A DNA stretch of 24,646 nucleotides from positions 1 through 24,646 of the IMG/VR virus record IMGVR_UViG_3300048921_000029; one strand, 5' to 3'. The notes beneath the pieces are model-generated. The model did no database searches. It saw nothing but the letters and a program-made list of their open reading frames with translations, and was not told the DNA's origin. This document shows, piece after piece, positions 13,717 to 20,950 of this stretch (position 1 is the stretch's first letter; the number at the start of each line of letters is the position of its first letter). Source of the stretch: a virus. The position numbers were made by a program, and so were the translations under genes.

Positions 13717-13898
13717 ACACCCCGCCATTCAGTAAAGCCCCACGCCACCGCCAGATGGTGGTGGCGCAGTACCGCCCTTCACTTCCCATTTCCGGCCCCA
13801 ACTTAACCTCCACTTCATAAATACGTAAGTGCAGGATGAATCCTCGCTCCTTCGTTTTTGGTTCATAGCACCAAAGCACAAAAATAAATCACCTTAAA
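13717..13898. other. Noncoding gap after the cI operon
   Basis: No convincing gene. It contains a 9-bp GC-rich hairpin GCCACCGCC/GGTGGTGGC (13744-13765, loop AGAT, one G-T pair), perhaps a Rho-independent-like end for the cI transcript although no T-tract follows, and a short AGGATGAATCCT palindrome near 13832. The rest is AT-rich toward OL. Confidence 0.5.
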
Positions 13899-13970
13899 AT
13901 ACAATTTGTTATCACAAACCCACCCCGTAAATATACATTTCGTATTGCATGATAAGAATACGTTTTGTAT
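13899..13970. promoter_or_regulatory. Left operator OL: three CI/Cro sites
   Basis: Sites are ATACAATTTGTTA (13899-13911, weakest), ATACATTTCGTAT (13933-13945) and ATACGTTTTGTAT (13958-13970). The last is identical, base for base, to the pR-proximal site at 12472-12484. Centres are 34 and 25 bp apart, close to the OR spacing. The distance OR to OL is about 1.4 kb with cI and the secreted-protein gene between, a geometry that allows repressor looping as in lambda. Confidence 0.8.
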
Positions 13971-13973
13971 ATT
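13945..13973 (+). promoter_or_regulatory. Promoter pL
   Basis: -35 TTGCAT (13945-13950), 17-bp spacer and -10 TATATT (13968-13973), reading rightward into the recombination operon. The strongest-looking operator covers the spacer and -10, so CI or Cro binding would block polymerase. The organisation copies pR. Confidence 0.82.
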
Positions 13974-14103
13974 CAACCCATCGAAACGAAATATCGACAG
14001 CTGAGCGAAGTTAGCCAGCGGCGAAGTGGAGATTCGGTCAGTCGAACGGCGCGACAGTAAACCATGCGTCGGACCATAGGCGGGCTCAGGAGGAGCGGCA
14101 ATT
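13974..14103 (+). ncRNA. Structured pL leader, candidate cis-acting antitermination RNA
   Basis: The 130 bases between pL and the first start codon carry no gene but have clear structure: the hairpin GCTGA-GCGAAG-TTAGC (14000-14015), a second GCGAAG at 14021-14026, TTCG/CGAA (14033-14046 region) and GTCG/CGAC pairs. In lambda this is where nutL lies, and in HK022 the protein-free putL element. No boxA-like CGCTCTTTA was found and no N gene follows. Put-like function is inference. Confidence 0.4.
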
Positions 14104-14340
14104 ATGGCTAAACGAATTACCAGCAGCTCTTTGCGAGGGGCTGATGGTAAACAAAGAGGGGTAGATATGAATGTAAAAGATAAAAAGCCTGTTTCAGAAA
14201 ATATTCTTAAACAGGCTGAAATGTATGAGGGCTGGGTGGAGTCTACTTCACTGCAAAGAAAATATTTTCAAAAACTGCTTTCTGCTTTTCCAACCTCACA
14301 AGAGCTTCAGCTGAGCCACCAACAGAAAGAGTATGAATGA
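14104..14340 (+). CDS. First pL-operon gene, small hydrophilic protein
   Basis: A frame of 78 codons after the pL leader. The ATG at 14104 has AGGAGG-type sequence ten bases upstream; a second ATG at 14167 has GAGG seven bases upstream and would give a 57-aa protein starting MNVKDKKPVSENILKQAEMY, which looks more like a folded helical protein (WVESTSLQRKYFQKLLSAFP). The N-terminal 21 residues may be a leader peptide-like extension. Its last 98 bases overlap a gene on the opposite strand. In lambda the N gene occupies this position, but this product lacks the Arg-rich N-terminus of N proteins, so I do not call it N. Confidence 0.55.
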   Translation: MAKRITSSSLRGADGKQRGVDMNVKDKKPVSENILKQAEMYEGWVESTSLQRKYFQKLLSAFPTSQELQLSHQQKEYE

Positions 14341-14497
14341 GTTGACCGATATGTTGTTTCGTCGCAAGGGCTTGCTCTGGTGGCATCGTTGCAAGCATTG
14401 CTATCACCACTTGTTGTAACGCGTGCTTTTCCATTTCAAGCTGCTCTAAACGGTTATTCAAATCCTTCAACGCCAACTTTTCAACTGAATCTGACAT
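14243..14497 (-). CDS. Coiled-coil protein transcribed against the pL operon
   Basis: An 84-aa protein, MSDSVEKLALKDLNNRLEQL at the start, with heptad-like Leu spacing (residues 5-30), then VVIAMLATMPPEQALATKQH and a charged C-terminus. It resembles, loosely, small enterobacterial DUF2594-type proteins. The ATG at 14497 has AAGGA six bases upstream, and codon pattern and amino-acid composition look genuine rather than a shadow. It is on the opposite strand to every neighbour, its 3' end overlaps the first pL gene by 98 bases, and a 19-base direct repeat lies in its promoter region. It may be expressed in the lysogen when pL is repressed. Function unknown. Confidence 0.65.
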   Translation of the reverse strand: MSDSVEKLALKDLNNRLEQLEMEKHALQQVVIAMLATMPPEQALATKQHIGQLIHTLSVGGSAEALVRLEKQKAVFENIFFAVK

Positions 14498-14500
14498 AAA

Positions 14501-14556
14501 CATTCCTTTTTTTGACTGTGGAATCATCAGTCTACGGCATTCCTTTGACTGTGGAA
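14501..14556. repeat. Direct repeat upstream of the antisense gene
   Basis: Two copies of CATTCCTTTGACTGTGGAA (plus strand): 14538-14556, and 14501-14523 with four extra T in the T-run. They begin 37 bp apart, immediately 5' of the minus-strand coiled-coil gene; one copy contains that gene's ribosome-binding site. They may be regulatory sites or a small duplication. Confidence 0.7.
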
Positions 14557-14611
14557 AGCAAGGGAGCGCGCGCCGGGCGCGGATAAATATCCCGGCACAA
14601 ATTCAACTGTG

Positions 14612-14636
14612 ATGTCCGCCAATTGACGGCATTTTT
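14612..14636 (+). terminator. Possible intrinsic terminator early in the pL operon
   Basis: ATG-CCG / CGGCAT pair with one bulged T around the loop CCAATTGA, followed by TTTTT. It lies after the first pL gene and before the 78-aa gene, the place of tL1 in lambda. A GCCGGG/CCCGGC stem (14572-14596) precedes it. The 14557-14776 gap otherwise holds only small hairpins. Confidence 0.5.
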
Positions 14637-14776
14637 ATTCCCTCATACCTCAGTCGCTTCACCGAGGCGGCTTAGTTATGACAACCGGCGGCCATCCACC
14701 GCCAGCATATTTTTCGCACAAGCGCAGAAGTCTTGTATTAACCGTTCCGTTCGCCGCGATAAGGCCAAGAGGATTT

Positions 14777-15013
14777 ATGAGCAACAAAACAGGCGGTCCA
14801 GCCTTCCCTTACTCAGGGGTCCATAAGGGTGAAAAAGAAAACCTGATAGTCGACAGCCATGGCATGACGCTGCGAGATTACTTCGCGGCGAAGGCTATGC
14901 AAGGTTGGCTCGCTTCATACGGGCCTAACGATGGACAACCGAGTCCCGACACTATTGCGGCTATGGCATATCGGTTTGCTGACGGAATGATTAAAGCTCG
15001 GGAGGCATCATGA
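14777..15013 (+). CDS. Small early protein, common in lambdoid pL operons
   Basis: A 78-aa protein starting MSNKTGGPAFPYSGVHKGEK with the typical segment GMTLRDYFAAKAMQGWLASY and ending AYRFADGMIKAREAS. The phrase GMTLRDYFAAKAMQG recurs in many prophage early proteins. The frame is open upstream, but the ATG at 14777 follows AAGAGG and starts the family pattern. Soluble, mixed fold. No function is known to me. Its stop overlaps the next start (ATGA). Confidence 0.75.
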   Translation: MSNKTGGPAFPYSGVHKGEKENLIVDSHGMTLRDYFAAKAMQGWLASYGPNDGQPSPDTIAAMAYRFADGMIKAREAS

Positions 15014-15168
15014 CAGTCACCCACAACGGCAAGCAGTACACCGCCAAAAAGCTCAATGATAACGAGTGGCAGCTGACGTCGGTATCGGCACCGCGCGACA
15101 AGTTGACGCTGAACCGCTGGCAGATGCATATCGCTGGCCTCCTGAAACAGGTTGAGGTGAAGGCATGA
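15010..15168 (+). CDS. 52-aa pL-operon protein
   Basis: Short protein MTVTHNGKQYTAKKLNDNEW with a beta-rich first half and a C-terminal helix (RWQMHIAGLLKQVEVKA). It is coupled to both neighbours by ATGA overlaps, which is the main support for its being a gene. Slightly basic, no signal peptide. It resembles small conserved lambdoid proteins of unknown role. Confidence 0.7.
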   Translation: MTVTHNGKQYTAKKLNDNEWQLTSVSAPRDKLTLNRWQMHIAGLLKQVEVKA

Positions 15169-15305
15169 TCAATCATCACCTGCTGCGCGCCGCGCAGAGT
15201 AAAGCAGCCATCGCCCTGTTTATCGGTGATGGCGCCATGTGGATGGCAGCCTACGACGAAATGAAGGTTGCCATCGGTTATCCGTGGCATAGAAGAACAG
15301 CCTAA
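15165..15305 (+). CDS. 46-aa pL-operon protein
   Basis: Short protein MINHHLLRAAQSKAAIALFI followed by GDGAMWMAAYDEMKVAIGYP and a basic end (WHRRTA). Largely helical, amphipathic, with a moderately hydrophobic centre. The ATG overlaps the preceding stop (ATGA), and a 70-bp gap follows before the coiled-coil gene. Lambda's Kil protein (47 aa, an FtsZ inhibitor from pL) has a similar size and place, and the two share a loose IGD/GD..M pattern, but the resemblance is too slight to name it. Confidence 0.65.
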   Translation: MINHHLLRAAQSKAAIALFIGDGAMWMAAYDEMKVAIGYPWHRRTA

Positions 15306-15375
15306 TCCCCCTATTCAACCGATCTGCCTGGCTCAATGCGGGCGGGATCTGCACATCCAAATTTCAGGAGAAACC

Positions 15376-16344
15376 ATGAGCGAAGTAACGGACTTAACTG
15401 TCATCGAAATCAAGCCGGAGCAGGCGCCAGTGCTTTACGTAGCTGGCGGCCTTGACGCTTACCTCGAGCAAATCCGTCAGGCAGTAAACGAAGTGCCGGA
15501 CCTGTCCACGAAGAAAGGCCGTGACCGTGTCGCCTCTCTGGCGGCGCAGGTATCCCGCAGCAAGACGGCAATCGAAAAGCCGGGCCGTGAGTACCTTAAG
15601 CGCCTGAAAGAGGCTGTGCGTCCCGCTGAGGCCGAAATTAAGCGTTTCGTTGATGCGTGTGACGAGCTGCGCGATGCCACCCGCCGTCCTCTAACCGAAT
15701 GGGAAGCCGAGCAGGAACGCATTAAGGCTGAAGAAGCCATGAATGCGCTGCACGCCGAAGCGCTGGAAATGAACTTCAAGTTCGATCAGGAGCTGGCGGC
15801 CAAGTTCGAAGCAGACCACGAAATGGCTCTACTGATGAATAAGGATTTCGATCGTGACCGCGAAGAGCAGCGCCGCCTGGCGGAACAGGCTCAGCGTGAT
15901 CACGAAGAACGCATTAAGCGCGAAGCGGCAGAACAAGCGCGTCGCGATGCCGAAGCGAATCACAGGGCTGAACTGGAAGCTGCAGAACGCCGTGAAGCTG
16001 AAGAGAAAGCGCGTGCAGAGCTGGCTGAGCGCCAGCGCATCGAAACTGAGCAGCGTGCGGCACGTGAGAAGCAGGAAGCGGAATCGCGTGCACGACGCGA
16101 AAAAGAAGAAGCCGTTGCCGCGGAGCGCCGCCGCCAGGAAGAGGCAGAAGCAGCCCGTCTGGCCGAAGAGCAGCGCAAAGCTGAAGAAGAAGCGCGCCGC
16201 GCCGCAGACAAAGAGCATCGCCGCACCGTCAATCGTCGCGTCATCGCCGACCTGATCGCTCAGGGTATCCCCGAAGAATTCGCGCAGAAAGCACTGCTGG
16301 CGATTGCTGGCGGCAAAGTGCAGGACGCGCACATCAAATATTGA
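15376..16344 (+). CDS. Long coiled-coil early protein
   Basis: A 322-aa protein. The N-terminal domain (about 1-115, with VLYVAGGLDAYLEQIRQAVN and LAAQVSRSKTAIEKPGREYL) is helical and conserved in phages next to recombination genes. Residues about 120-285 are an extreme Glu/Ala/Arg coiled coil, giving false TolA matches in annotation. The last 40 residues (VNRRVIADLIAQGIPEEFAQ) form a small helical domain. Start ATG at 15376 with CAGGAG five bases upstream; the open frame extends further upstream without support. Encoded two genes before bet, it may assist recombination or block a host nuclease, but no function is known to me. It is not recognisable as Gam. Confidence 0.75.
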   Translation: MSEVTDLTVIEIKPEQAPVLYVAGGLDAYLEQIRQAVNEVPDLSTKKGRDRVASLAAQVSRSKTAIEKPGREYLKRLKEAVRPAEAEIKRFVDACDELRDATRRPLTEWEAEQERIKAEEAMNALHAEALEMNFKFDQELAAKFEADHEMALLMNKDFDRDREEQRRLAEQAQRDHEERIKREAAEQARRDAEANHRAELEAAERREAEEKARAELAERQRIETEQRAAREKQEAESRARREKEEAVAAERRRQEEAEAARLAEEQRKAEEEARRAADKEHRRTVNRRVIADLIAQGIPEEFAQKALLAIAGGKVQDAHIKY

Positions 16345-16351
16345 GGCAACC

Positions 16352-16636
16352 ATGAACGCATACCTCACTTACGACCGAATCGAAGATCGACGCTGGTCTG
16401 AGCAGCAACTCACCGACGAAAAAGAGAAGTGGATCGGCGACCGGGCGCGGGAAATCATCGACATGATGCCAAAAGAGCCGTCAGGCCTCTTCCACTTCTC
16501 CGTACCGATTGACTCCAGCCCATACGAAGGACTTCGCAGCGATAAGGCTGGGGAGGCCTACAACGATTTCATTTCGGCAGTTGCTTACGCCCAGGCGGAA
16601 TACGACTGGGAACACCGTACCGGCTGCCCGTTTTAA
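16352..16636 (+). CDS. 94-aa protein preceding bet
   Basis: Acidic soluble protein starting MNAYLTYDRIEDRRWSEQQL with a helical first half (KEKWIGDRAREIIDMM), then LFHFSVPIDSSPYEGLRSD and SAVAYAQAEYDWEHRTGCPF. Start chosen at the ATG (16352), seven bases after the stop of the coiled-coil gene, with GAGG upstream. Six aromatic residues in the last 30 suggest a compact fold. Located between the coiled-coil protein and the annealing protein. Family not recognised beyond being common in such operons. Confidence 0.7.
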   Translation: MNAYLTYDRIEDRRWSEQQLTDEKEKWIGDRAREIIDMMPKEPSGLFHFSVPIDSSPYEGLRSDKAGEAYNDFISAVAYAQAEYDWEHRTGCPF

Positions 16637-16654
16637 TTTTTGAGGGGATTAACG

Positions 16655-17500
16655 ATGGCAAACGAATTAACAATCACAGCGACGTCGCTTCAGGAGATAG
16701 GCGTCGACGTCTCCACCTGGAGCGCGCTGAAGAACAGCATCTATCCTGGCGCCAAAGATGAATCGGTAATGATGGCGCTTGACTACTGCCGCGCCCGCCA
16801 GCTTGATCCGTTGCTCAAACCTGTCCACCTCGTTCCGATGTACGTCAAAGACTCGAAAACAGGTAAAGGCGACTGGCGCGACGTGGTCATGCCGGGCATC
16901 GGGCTATACCGCATTCAGGCAGACCGATCCGGCGATTATGCCGGGGCTCGTGAGCCCGAGTTCGGGCCCGACGTAACTCAGACGCTTACTGGTGTCGAGG
17001 TGACTTTCCCTCAGTGGTGCAAATACACCGTCTACAAGCGCATGCCCAGCGGCGAGATCGTCGAGTTCAGCGCAAAAGAGTACTGGATTGAAAACTATGC
17101 CACCGGCGGTCGCGACACCACGGCGCCGAACGCGATGTGGAAAAAGCGCCCATACGGACAGCTGGCGAAATGCGCGGAAGCCCAGGCGTTGCGTAAGGCA
17201 TGGCCTGAGATTGGACAGCAGCCTACCGCCGAAGAAATGGAAGGCAAATCACTGGACGTTGATATCCGTGAAGTCACGCCGCGCAGCACCACAGAAGCGC
17301 TTCCACCAGCAGCAAGCGAAGAAACGCTTCAGGCGATAACCGATCTCTTAACATCGCTGAATAAAGACTGGGAGCAAGACTTCCTCCCTGTGTGCAGCGA
17401 CATCTTCAAACGGCCAATTCTTGAGGCGTCAGACCTTACCGAAGAAGAGGCACAGAAAGGATTCAACTTCCTTCAGAAAAAAGCTAAGGCGGCAGCATGA
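16655..17500 (+). CDS. bet: Bet/RecT-type single-strand annealing protein
   Basis: Recombinase that anneals complementary strands resected by Exo. The 281-aa protein has a Bet/RecT core (about 1-195: ALDYCRARQLDPLLKPVHLV, VVMPGIGLYRIQADRSGDYA, then AKCAEAQALRKAWP). A linker (200-215) follows, then a C-terminal domain (SEETLQAITDLLTSLNKDW to [13 protein letters not shown]) that lines up with the last 75 residues of lambda Bet, the part reported to bind lambda Exo and SSB. The core is clearly different from lambda Bet, so this is a domain exchange. Start ATG at 16655 follows GAGGGG by seven bases. Confidence 0.92.
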   Translation: MANELTITATSLQEIGVDVSTWSALKNSIYPGAKDESVMMALDYCRARQLDPLLKPVHLVPMYVKDSKTGKGDWRDVVMPGIGLYRIQADRSGDYAGAREPEFGPDVTQTLTGVEVTFPQWCKYTVYKRMPSGEIVEFSAKEYWIENYATGGRDTTAPNAMWKKRPYGQLAKCAEAQALRKAWPEIGQQPTAEEMEGKSLDVDIREVTPRSTTEALPPAASEETLQAITDLLTSLNKDWEQDFLPVCSDIFKRPILEASDLTEEEAQKGFNFLQKKAKAAA

Positions 17501-17784
17501 CTGGTAAAACCGTTGAAGTGACCTGCAAGTGCTGTCCGGACAAATTCACGGCCCGCGTTGCTGACAGAAAAAGAGGATGGGCGCAGTTTTGCAGTAAGTC
17601 ATGCGCTGCATATTGGAAGCAATATGGTCGTCGAAGAGGGCATCAGTCAGTTGAGATGCGCCAGGCGGCAATTGACAGAAATTCAATTGAGCGATTACAG
17701 CGCGAAAAACATGTGACCGATCCATCGCGAGGTTTCGTTTACGTGGGTGGATTAGGACCGTGGGATGACCATAAGGACTGCTGA
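17497..17784 (+). CDS. Four-cysteine zinc-finger protein between bet and exo
   Basis: A 95-aa protein. Cysteines in [10 protein letters not shown] and [10 protein letters not shown] form a CxC(C)/CxxxC treble-clef-like zinc site in the first 40 residues, followed by a basic helix ([14 protein letters not shown]) and a C-terminal [18 protein letters not shown]-like end (observed [13 protein letters not shown]). The ATG overlaps the bet stop, and exo begins one base after its stop, so it is inserted precisely between the two recombinase genes, where lambda has nothing. It may bind DNA or modulate recombination; this is inference. Confidence 0.75.
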   Translation: MTGKTVEVTCKCCPDKFTARVADRKRGWAQFCSKSCAAYWKQYGRRRGHQSVEMRQAAIDRNSIERLQREKHVTDPSRGFVYVGGLGPWDDHKDC

Positions 17785-17785
17785 A

Positions 17786-18466
17786 ATGACACCAGAAATT
17801 ATCCTGGCCCGGACCGGTATTGACGTTACCACTATCCAACAGGGCGATGAGGCGTGGCACCGGCTGCGCCTCGGCGTCATTACTGCCTCAGAAGTACACA
17901 ACGTCATATCCAAGCCAAGATCGGGGAAGAAGTGGACAGATATGAAAATGTCCTACTTCCACACCCTACTCGCCGAGGTATGCACCGGCGTAGCGCCAGA
18001 GCTTAACGCCAAGGCGCTGGCCTGGGGCAAGCAGTACGAGGAAGACGCCCGCACCCTCTTCGAGTTCACCACCGATGTGAAAGTCACGGAGTCTCCGATC
18101 TTGTTCCGTGACGAGAGCATGCGCACTGCGTGCTCCCCTGACGGCCTTTGCAGTAACGATTTCGGCCTCGAACTGAAATGCCCGTTCACCTCCCGCGACT
18201 TCATGAAATTCCGCCTTGGCGGTTTCGAAGCCATCAAGTCTGCGTACATGGCCCAGGTGCAGTACAGCATGTGGGTGACCGGAAAAGACGCCTGGTTCTT
18301 TGCAAACTACGACCCGCGCATGAAACGCGAAGGAATTCACCACGTCGTCGTTGAGCGGGATCCGCAGTACATGTCCGATTTCAACGAAATGGTGCCGGAG
18401 TTCATCGAGAAGATGGACGAGGCGCTGGCGGAGATCGGATTCACGTTCGGGGAGCAGTGGAAATGA
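17786..18466 (+). CDS. exo: Lambda-type exonuclease (Red alpha)
   Basis: A processive 5'-3' double-strand exonuclease, trimeric in lambda, that resects ends for the annealing protein. The 226-aa product has exactly the lambda Exo length when started at [14 protein letters not shown] (ATG 17786), so the in-frame ATG at 17765 is rejected. The YqaJ-type active site is intact: D119 (CSPDGL), E129 and K131 (LELKCPF). Long stretches such as [20 protein letters not shown] appear unchanged from lambda. It forms the recombination pair with bet upstream. Confidence 0.96.
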   Translation: MTPEIILARTGIDVTTIQQGDEAWHRLRLGVITASEVHNVISKPRSGKKWTDMKMSYFHTLLAEVCTGVAPELNAKALAWGKQYEEDARTLFEFTTDVKVTESPILFRDESMRTACSPDGLCSNDFGLELKCPFTSRDFMKFRLGGFEAIKSAYMAQVQYSMWVTGKDAWFFANYDPRMKREGIHHVVVERDPQYMSDFNEMVPEFIEKMDEALAEIGFTFGEQWK

Positions 18467-18891
18467 AACGCACACCCTTCTACCGCAGGCCCGGTCGAAC
18501 CGGGAAATTCTCCGGCCTCCGTGAGCGCGTTATCTGGATGATTCAGACGCGCGGCCGCCCGGTAACCGGCAGCGAAATCGCTGAGAAGTTTGGCGTAACG
18601 CTCATCGAGTTTAACCGGGTCGCCAACGGCATTACCCGCGGCTCCGGACAGATTGCGCAGATCGTTGAGTCGGAAAAATGGCTCAACGAAGACGGCATCT
18701 GTGACCGCACTTTCGACCTCGTAACGAAGCCGAAGGTTGTAACGCCGCAAGGTAAATCGCGGCTATTCACCCGGCGCGCAATAGAGCAGTCGCAGGAAGG
18801 CAGACGGCAGGAGTGCATTCAACGTGCAGCACGCCGTCGCCGCCTGATTGCTCAGGGCCTCTACATCGACGAAATGGAGTCCATCCTATGA
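18463..18891 (+). CDS. Basic HTH-like protein after exo
   Basis: A 142-aa strongly basic protein. Residues about 20-60 ([20 protein letters not shown], then [19 protein letters not shown]) look like a winged-helix DNA-binding domain. The C-terminal half is Arg/Gln-rich ([19 protein letters not shown]). The ATG overlaps the exo stop, and the next gene overlaps its stop, both ATGA. The protein is likely nucleic-acid binding; a role with the recombination or methylation genes is only suggested by neighbourhood. Confidence 0.72.
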   Translation: MKRTPFYRRPGRTGKFSGLRERVIWMIQTRGRPVTGSEIAEKFGVTLIEFNRVANGITRGSGQIAQIVESEKWLNEDGICDRTFDLVTKPKVVTPQGKSRLFTRRAIEQSQEGRRQECIQRAARRRRLIAQGLYIDEMESIL

Positions 18892-19040
18892 CTCACGCTC
18901 ACGACGACATCAGGGTTGGCACACTGTGCCTTCCCTTCATTGGTAACGGCTGGCTAATGCCATGGGGTGAAGTGGTCAGCAATCCATTAAAGGCGCAGCG
19001 GCTCGCTGAGGAATATCGGGAAAGGCAGGAGGCGGCATGA
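18888..19040 (+). CDS. 50-aa pL-operon protein
   Basis: Short protein [20 protein letters not shown] followed by GWLMPWGEVVSNPLKAQRLA and a charged helix (EEYRERQEAA). Coupled by ATGA at both ends, to the HTH-like gene and to the methyltransferase, which supports expression. It has the look of a compact beta-hairpin plus helix. Recurrent in lambdoid phages; function unknown to me. Confidence 0.7.
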   Translation: MTHAHDDIRVGTLCLPFIGNGWLMPWGEVVSNPLKAQRLAEEYRERQEAA

Positions 19041-20950
19041 AATACGGAAGCGTGTGCAGCGGCATCGAAGCTGCCAGTAAAGCATGGGAACCTCTCGGCT
19101 GGAAACCTGCCTGGTTCTCTGAAATCGAACCATTCCCATCCGCAGTCCTCGCCCATCACTGGCCGGAAGTAACCAACCTCGGAGACATGACCAAAATCGC
19201 CGATGCGGTTCGCGCTGGTGATGTCGAAGCGCCTGATGTTCTGGTCGGCGGTACGCCTTGCCAGGCATTCAGCATCGCAGGCTTGCGTGAAGGCCTGTCT
19301 GATGACCGCGGACAATTAACTCTCTCTTACGTGGAATTAGCCAATGCAATCGACGCAAAGCGCCGAGAACGCGGTGAGCCAGAAGCAATCATCGTCTGGG
19401 AAAACGTCCCCGGCGTGCTCAGCAGCAAAGACAATGCCTTTGGGTGCTTTCTGGCAGGACTTGCCGGAGAAAGCTGTGAGTTGCAGCCAGCAGGGGGAAA
19501 ATGGACGCACGCAGGTTGTGTGTCTGGACCAGAAAGGGTTATCGCCTGGCGCGTCCTTGATGCTCAATTTTTCGGAGTGGCCCAACGCCGCCGTCGTGTG
19601 TTCGTTGTCGCAAGTGCTCGAAAAGGATTCGATACCGCAGCGGTACTTTTTGAGCTCGACAGCGTGCGCCGGGATTCTGCGCCGCGCCGAGAAACGCAAA
19701 AGGCTGTTGCCGCCCTTACTGCACGAGGCGTTGGAACGTGTGGCGCAGACGACAACCGGGCACAAGCTGGACACCTGATTGCTTTTGGCGGTGGCAATAC
19801 TGCCGGCCATATTGATGTGGCGACCGCCTGCACCGCGCATGGAATCAGGCTGGATTTTGATACTGAGACTTTCGCAGTGCACGGCACGCAGGATCCAGAT
19901 ACCAATTGCGAACTGGCACACACACTTGGGCGCAACAACGGACAAGAAAACGCCTGCATCGCATTTAGCTACAAAGACAGTGGAGCTGATGCGACGTCGG
20001 AGCTATCGCCAACGATTCGCGCAGGAAACCACGATAAAAGCCATGCTAACAGCGGACAGCCTCCAGCAATTGCGTATGCATTCAAAGCCGGACAGGGTGC
20101 TAAAGCCGGTGGAATTGGTTACGCGGAAGAGCAATCACCGACATTAACCAGCGCCAGCAGTGGAACCAATCTTGCACCAGCGGTCATGCATGGCGTGGCA
20201 GTTCGACGACTTACGCCGATTGAGTGCGAGCGACTTCAGGGCTTTCCTGATAATCACACTCTGATCGGCTGGCGCGGGAAGGATGCTGATGAATGCCCGG
20301 ACGGGCCACGCTATAAAGCCATCGGCAATAGCATGGCAGTACCGGTAATGCGATGGATCGGTGAGCGTATCGCCGCTGCGCTGCCAGCCGCGAAGTTAAG
20401 TGGTGATTATGGTGGTAGTAAAACCCCGCCAGACCAGCGAGACCTTTGTCGCACGCCGCCAGCCCTATTCGCATCACTTAATGCTGAGTTCTGTTTCCAA
20501 CTGGATGCCGCCGCGGCGCCGCATAACGCTCTGTGCAGGAAGTTCATCACTGCCGAGCAGAACACGCTGGAAACGCCATGGGCTGATTACCTGAATGTAC
20601 CTGGCTACGTCTGGCTAAATCCACCATACAGCGACATTACACCGTTTGTTAAGAAGGCAGCCGCCGAGAGCATCAACCAGATCGGCACGGTCATGCTTGT
20701 CCCAGCTGACACTTCGGTTGGCTGGTTCAAAGAGGCTATCAATACCGCCAGCGAAGTTCGCTTTATCACCGCCGGGCGGCTGGCATTTATCAACCCGGTC
20801 ACCGGTAAGCCAGTATCGGGAAATAACAAAGGGTCGATGCTCATCATCTGGCGACCGTATCCGCGTACACACTGCCACTTCGCAACTGTTGACCGGGACG
20901 AGCTCATGGCTTTCGGGGCGAAACTTCTCGCCCGCCGGGAGGCCGCATGA
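19037..20950 (+). CDS. Fused C5-cytosine and N6-adenine DNA methyltransferase
   Basis: A 637-aa two-enzyme protein. Residues 1-450 are a C5-cytosine methyltransferase with motif I (VCSGIEAA, 6-13), catalytic GGTPCQAFS (Cys75), ENV (122-124), QRRRRVFVVA (183-192) and final motifs LTPIECERLQGFP and AIGNSMAVPVM. A long Gly/Ala/Asn-rich variable region (about 225-390) would carry target recognition. Residues about 457-637 match phage Dam-type N6-adenine methyltransferases (TPP, then VWLNPPYSDI with NPPY at 528-531). No restriction partner is nearby, so it probably modifies phage DNA to evade host restriction or alters host expression. Targets cannot be deduced. Coupled on both sides by ATGA. Confidence 0.9.
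   Translation: MKYGSVCSGIEAASKAWEPLGWKPAWFSEIEPFPSAVLAHHWPEVTNLGDMTKIADAVRAGDVEAPDVLVGGTPCQAFSIAGLREGLSDDRGQLTLSYVELANAIDAKRRERGEPEAIIVWENVPGVLSSKDNAFGCFLAGLAGESCELQPAGGKWTHAGCVSGPERVIAWRVLDAQFFGVAQRRRRVFVVASARKGFDTAAVLFELDSVRRDSAPRRETQKAVAALTARGVGTCGADDNRAQAGHLIAFGGGNTAGHIDVATACTAHGIRLDFDTETFAVHGTQDPDTNCELAHTLGRNNGQENACIAFSYKDSGADATSELSPTIRAGNHDKSHANSGQPPAIAYAFKAGQGAKAGGIGYAEEQSPTLTSASSGTNLAPAVMHGVAVRRLTPIECERLQGFPDNHTLIGWRGKDADECPDGPRYKAIGNSMAVPVMRWIGERIAAALPAAKLSGDYGGSKTPPDQRDLCRTPPALFASLNAEFCFQLDAAAAPHNALCRKFITAEQNTLETPWADYLNVPGYVWLNPPYSDITPFVKKAAAESINQIGTVMLVPADTSVGWFKEAINTASEVRFITAGRLAFINPVTGKPVSGNNKGSMLIIWRPYPRTHCHFATVDRDELMAFGAKLLARREAA

Noticed and set aside
14104-14340. First pL gene as N antiterminator
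   Set aside because: Position fits, but the N-terminus is not an arginine-rich RNA-binding helix and no nut box was found.
15165-15305. Naming the 46-aa gene kil
   Set aside because: Only size, operon position and a loose pattern agree with lambda Kil; this is not enough.
15376-16344. Coiled-coil gene as TolA or Gam
   Set aside because: The TolA likeness is due only to Glu/Ala/Arg repeats, and there is no Gam sequence pattern.
15829-16368. Long minus-strand frame of 179 codons opposite the coiled-coil gene
   Set aside because: Low-complexity Phe/Leu/Ser shadow of the Glu/Ala/Arg coding repeat on the other strand; no ribosome-binding site and no family resemblance.
17966-18475. Minus-strand frame of 169 codons opposite exo
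   Set aside because: Exo is unmistakable on the plus strand; the antisense frame follows from its codon pattern.
19337-19945. Minus-strand frame of 202 codons opposite the methyltransferase
   Set aside because: Cys/Ser-rich shadow composition, inside a clearly conserved gene.
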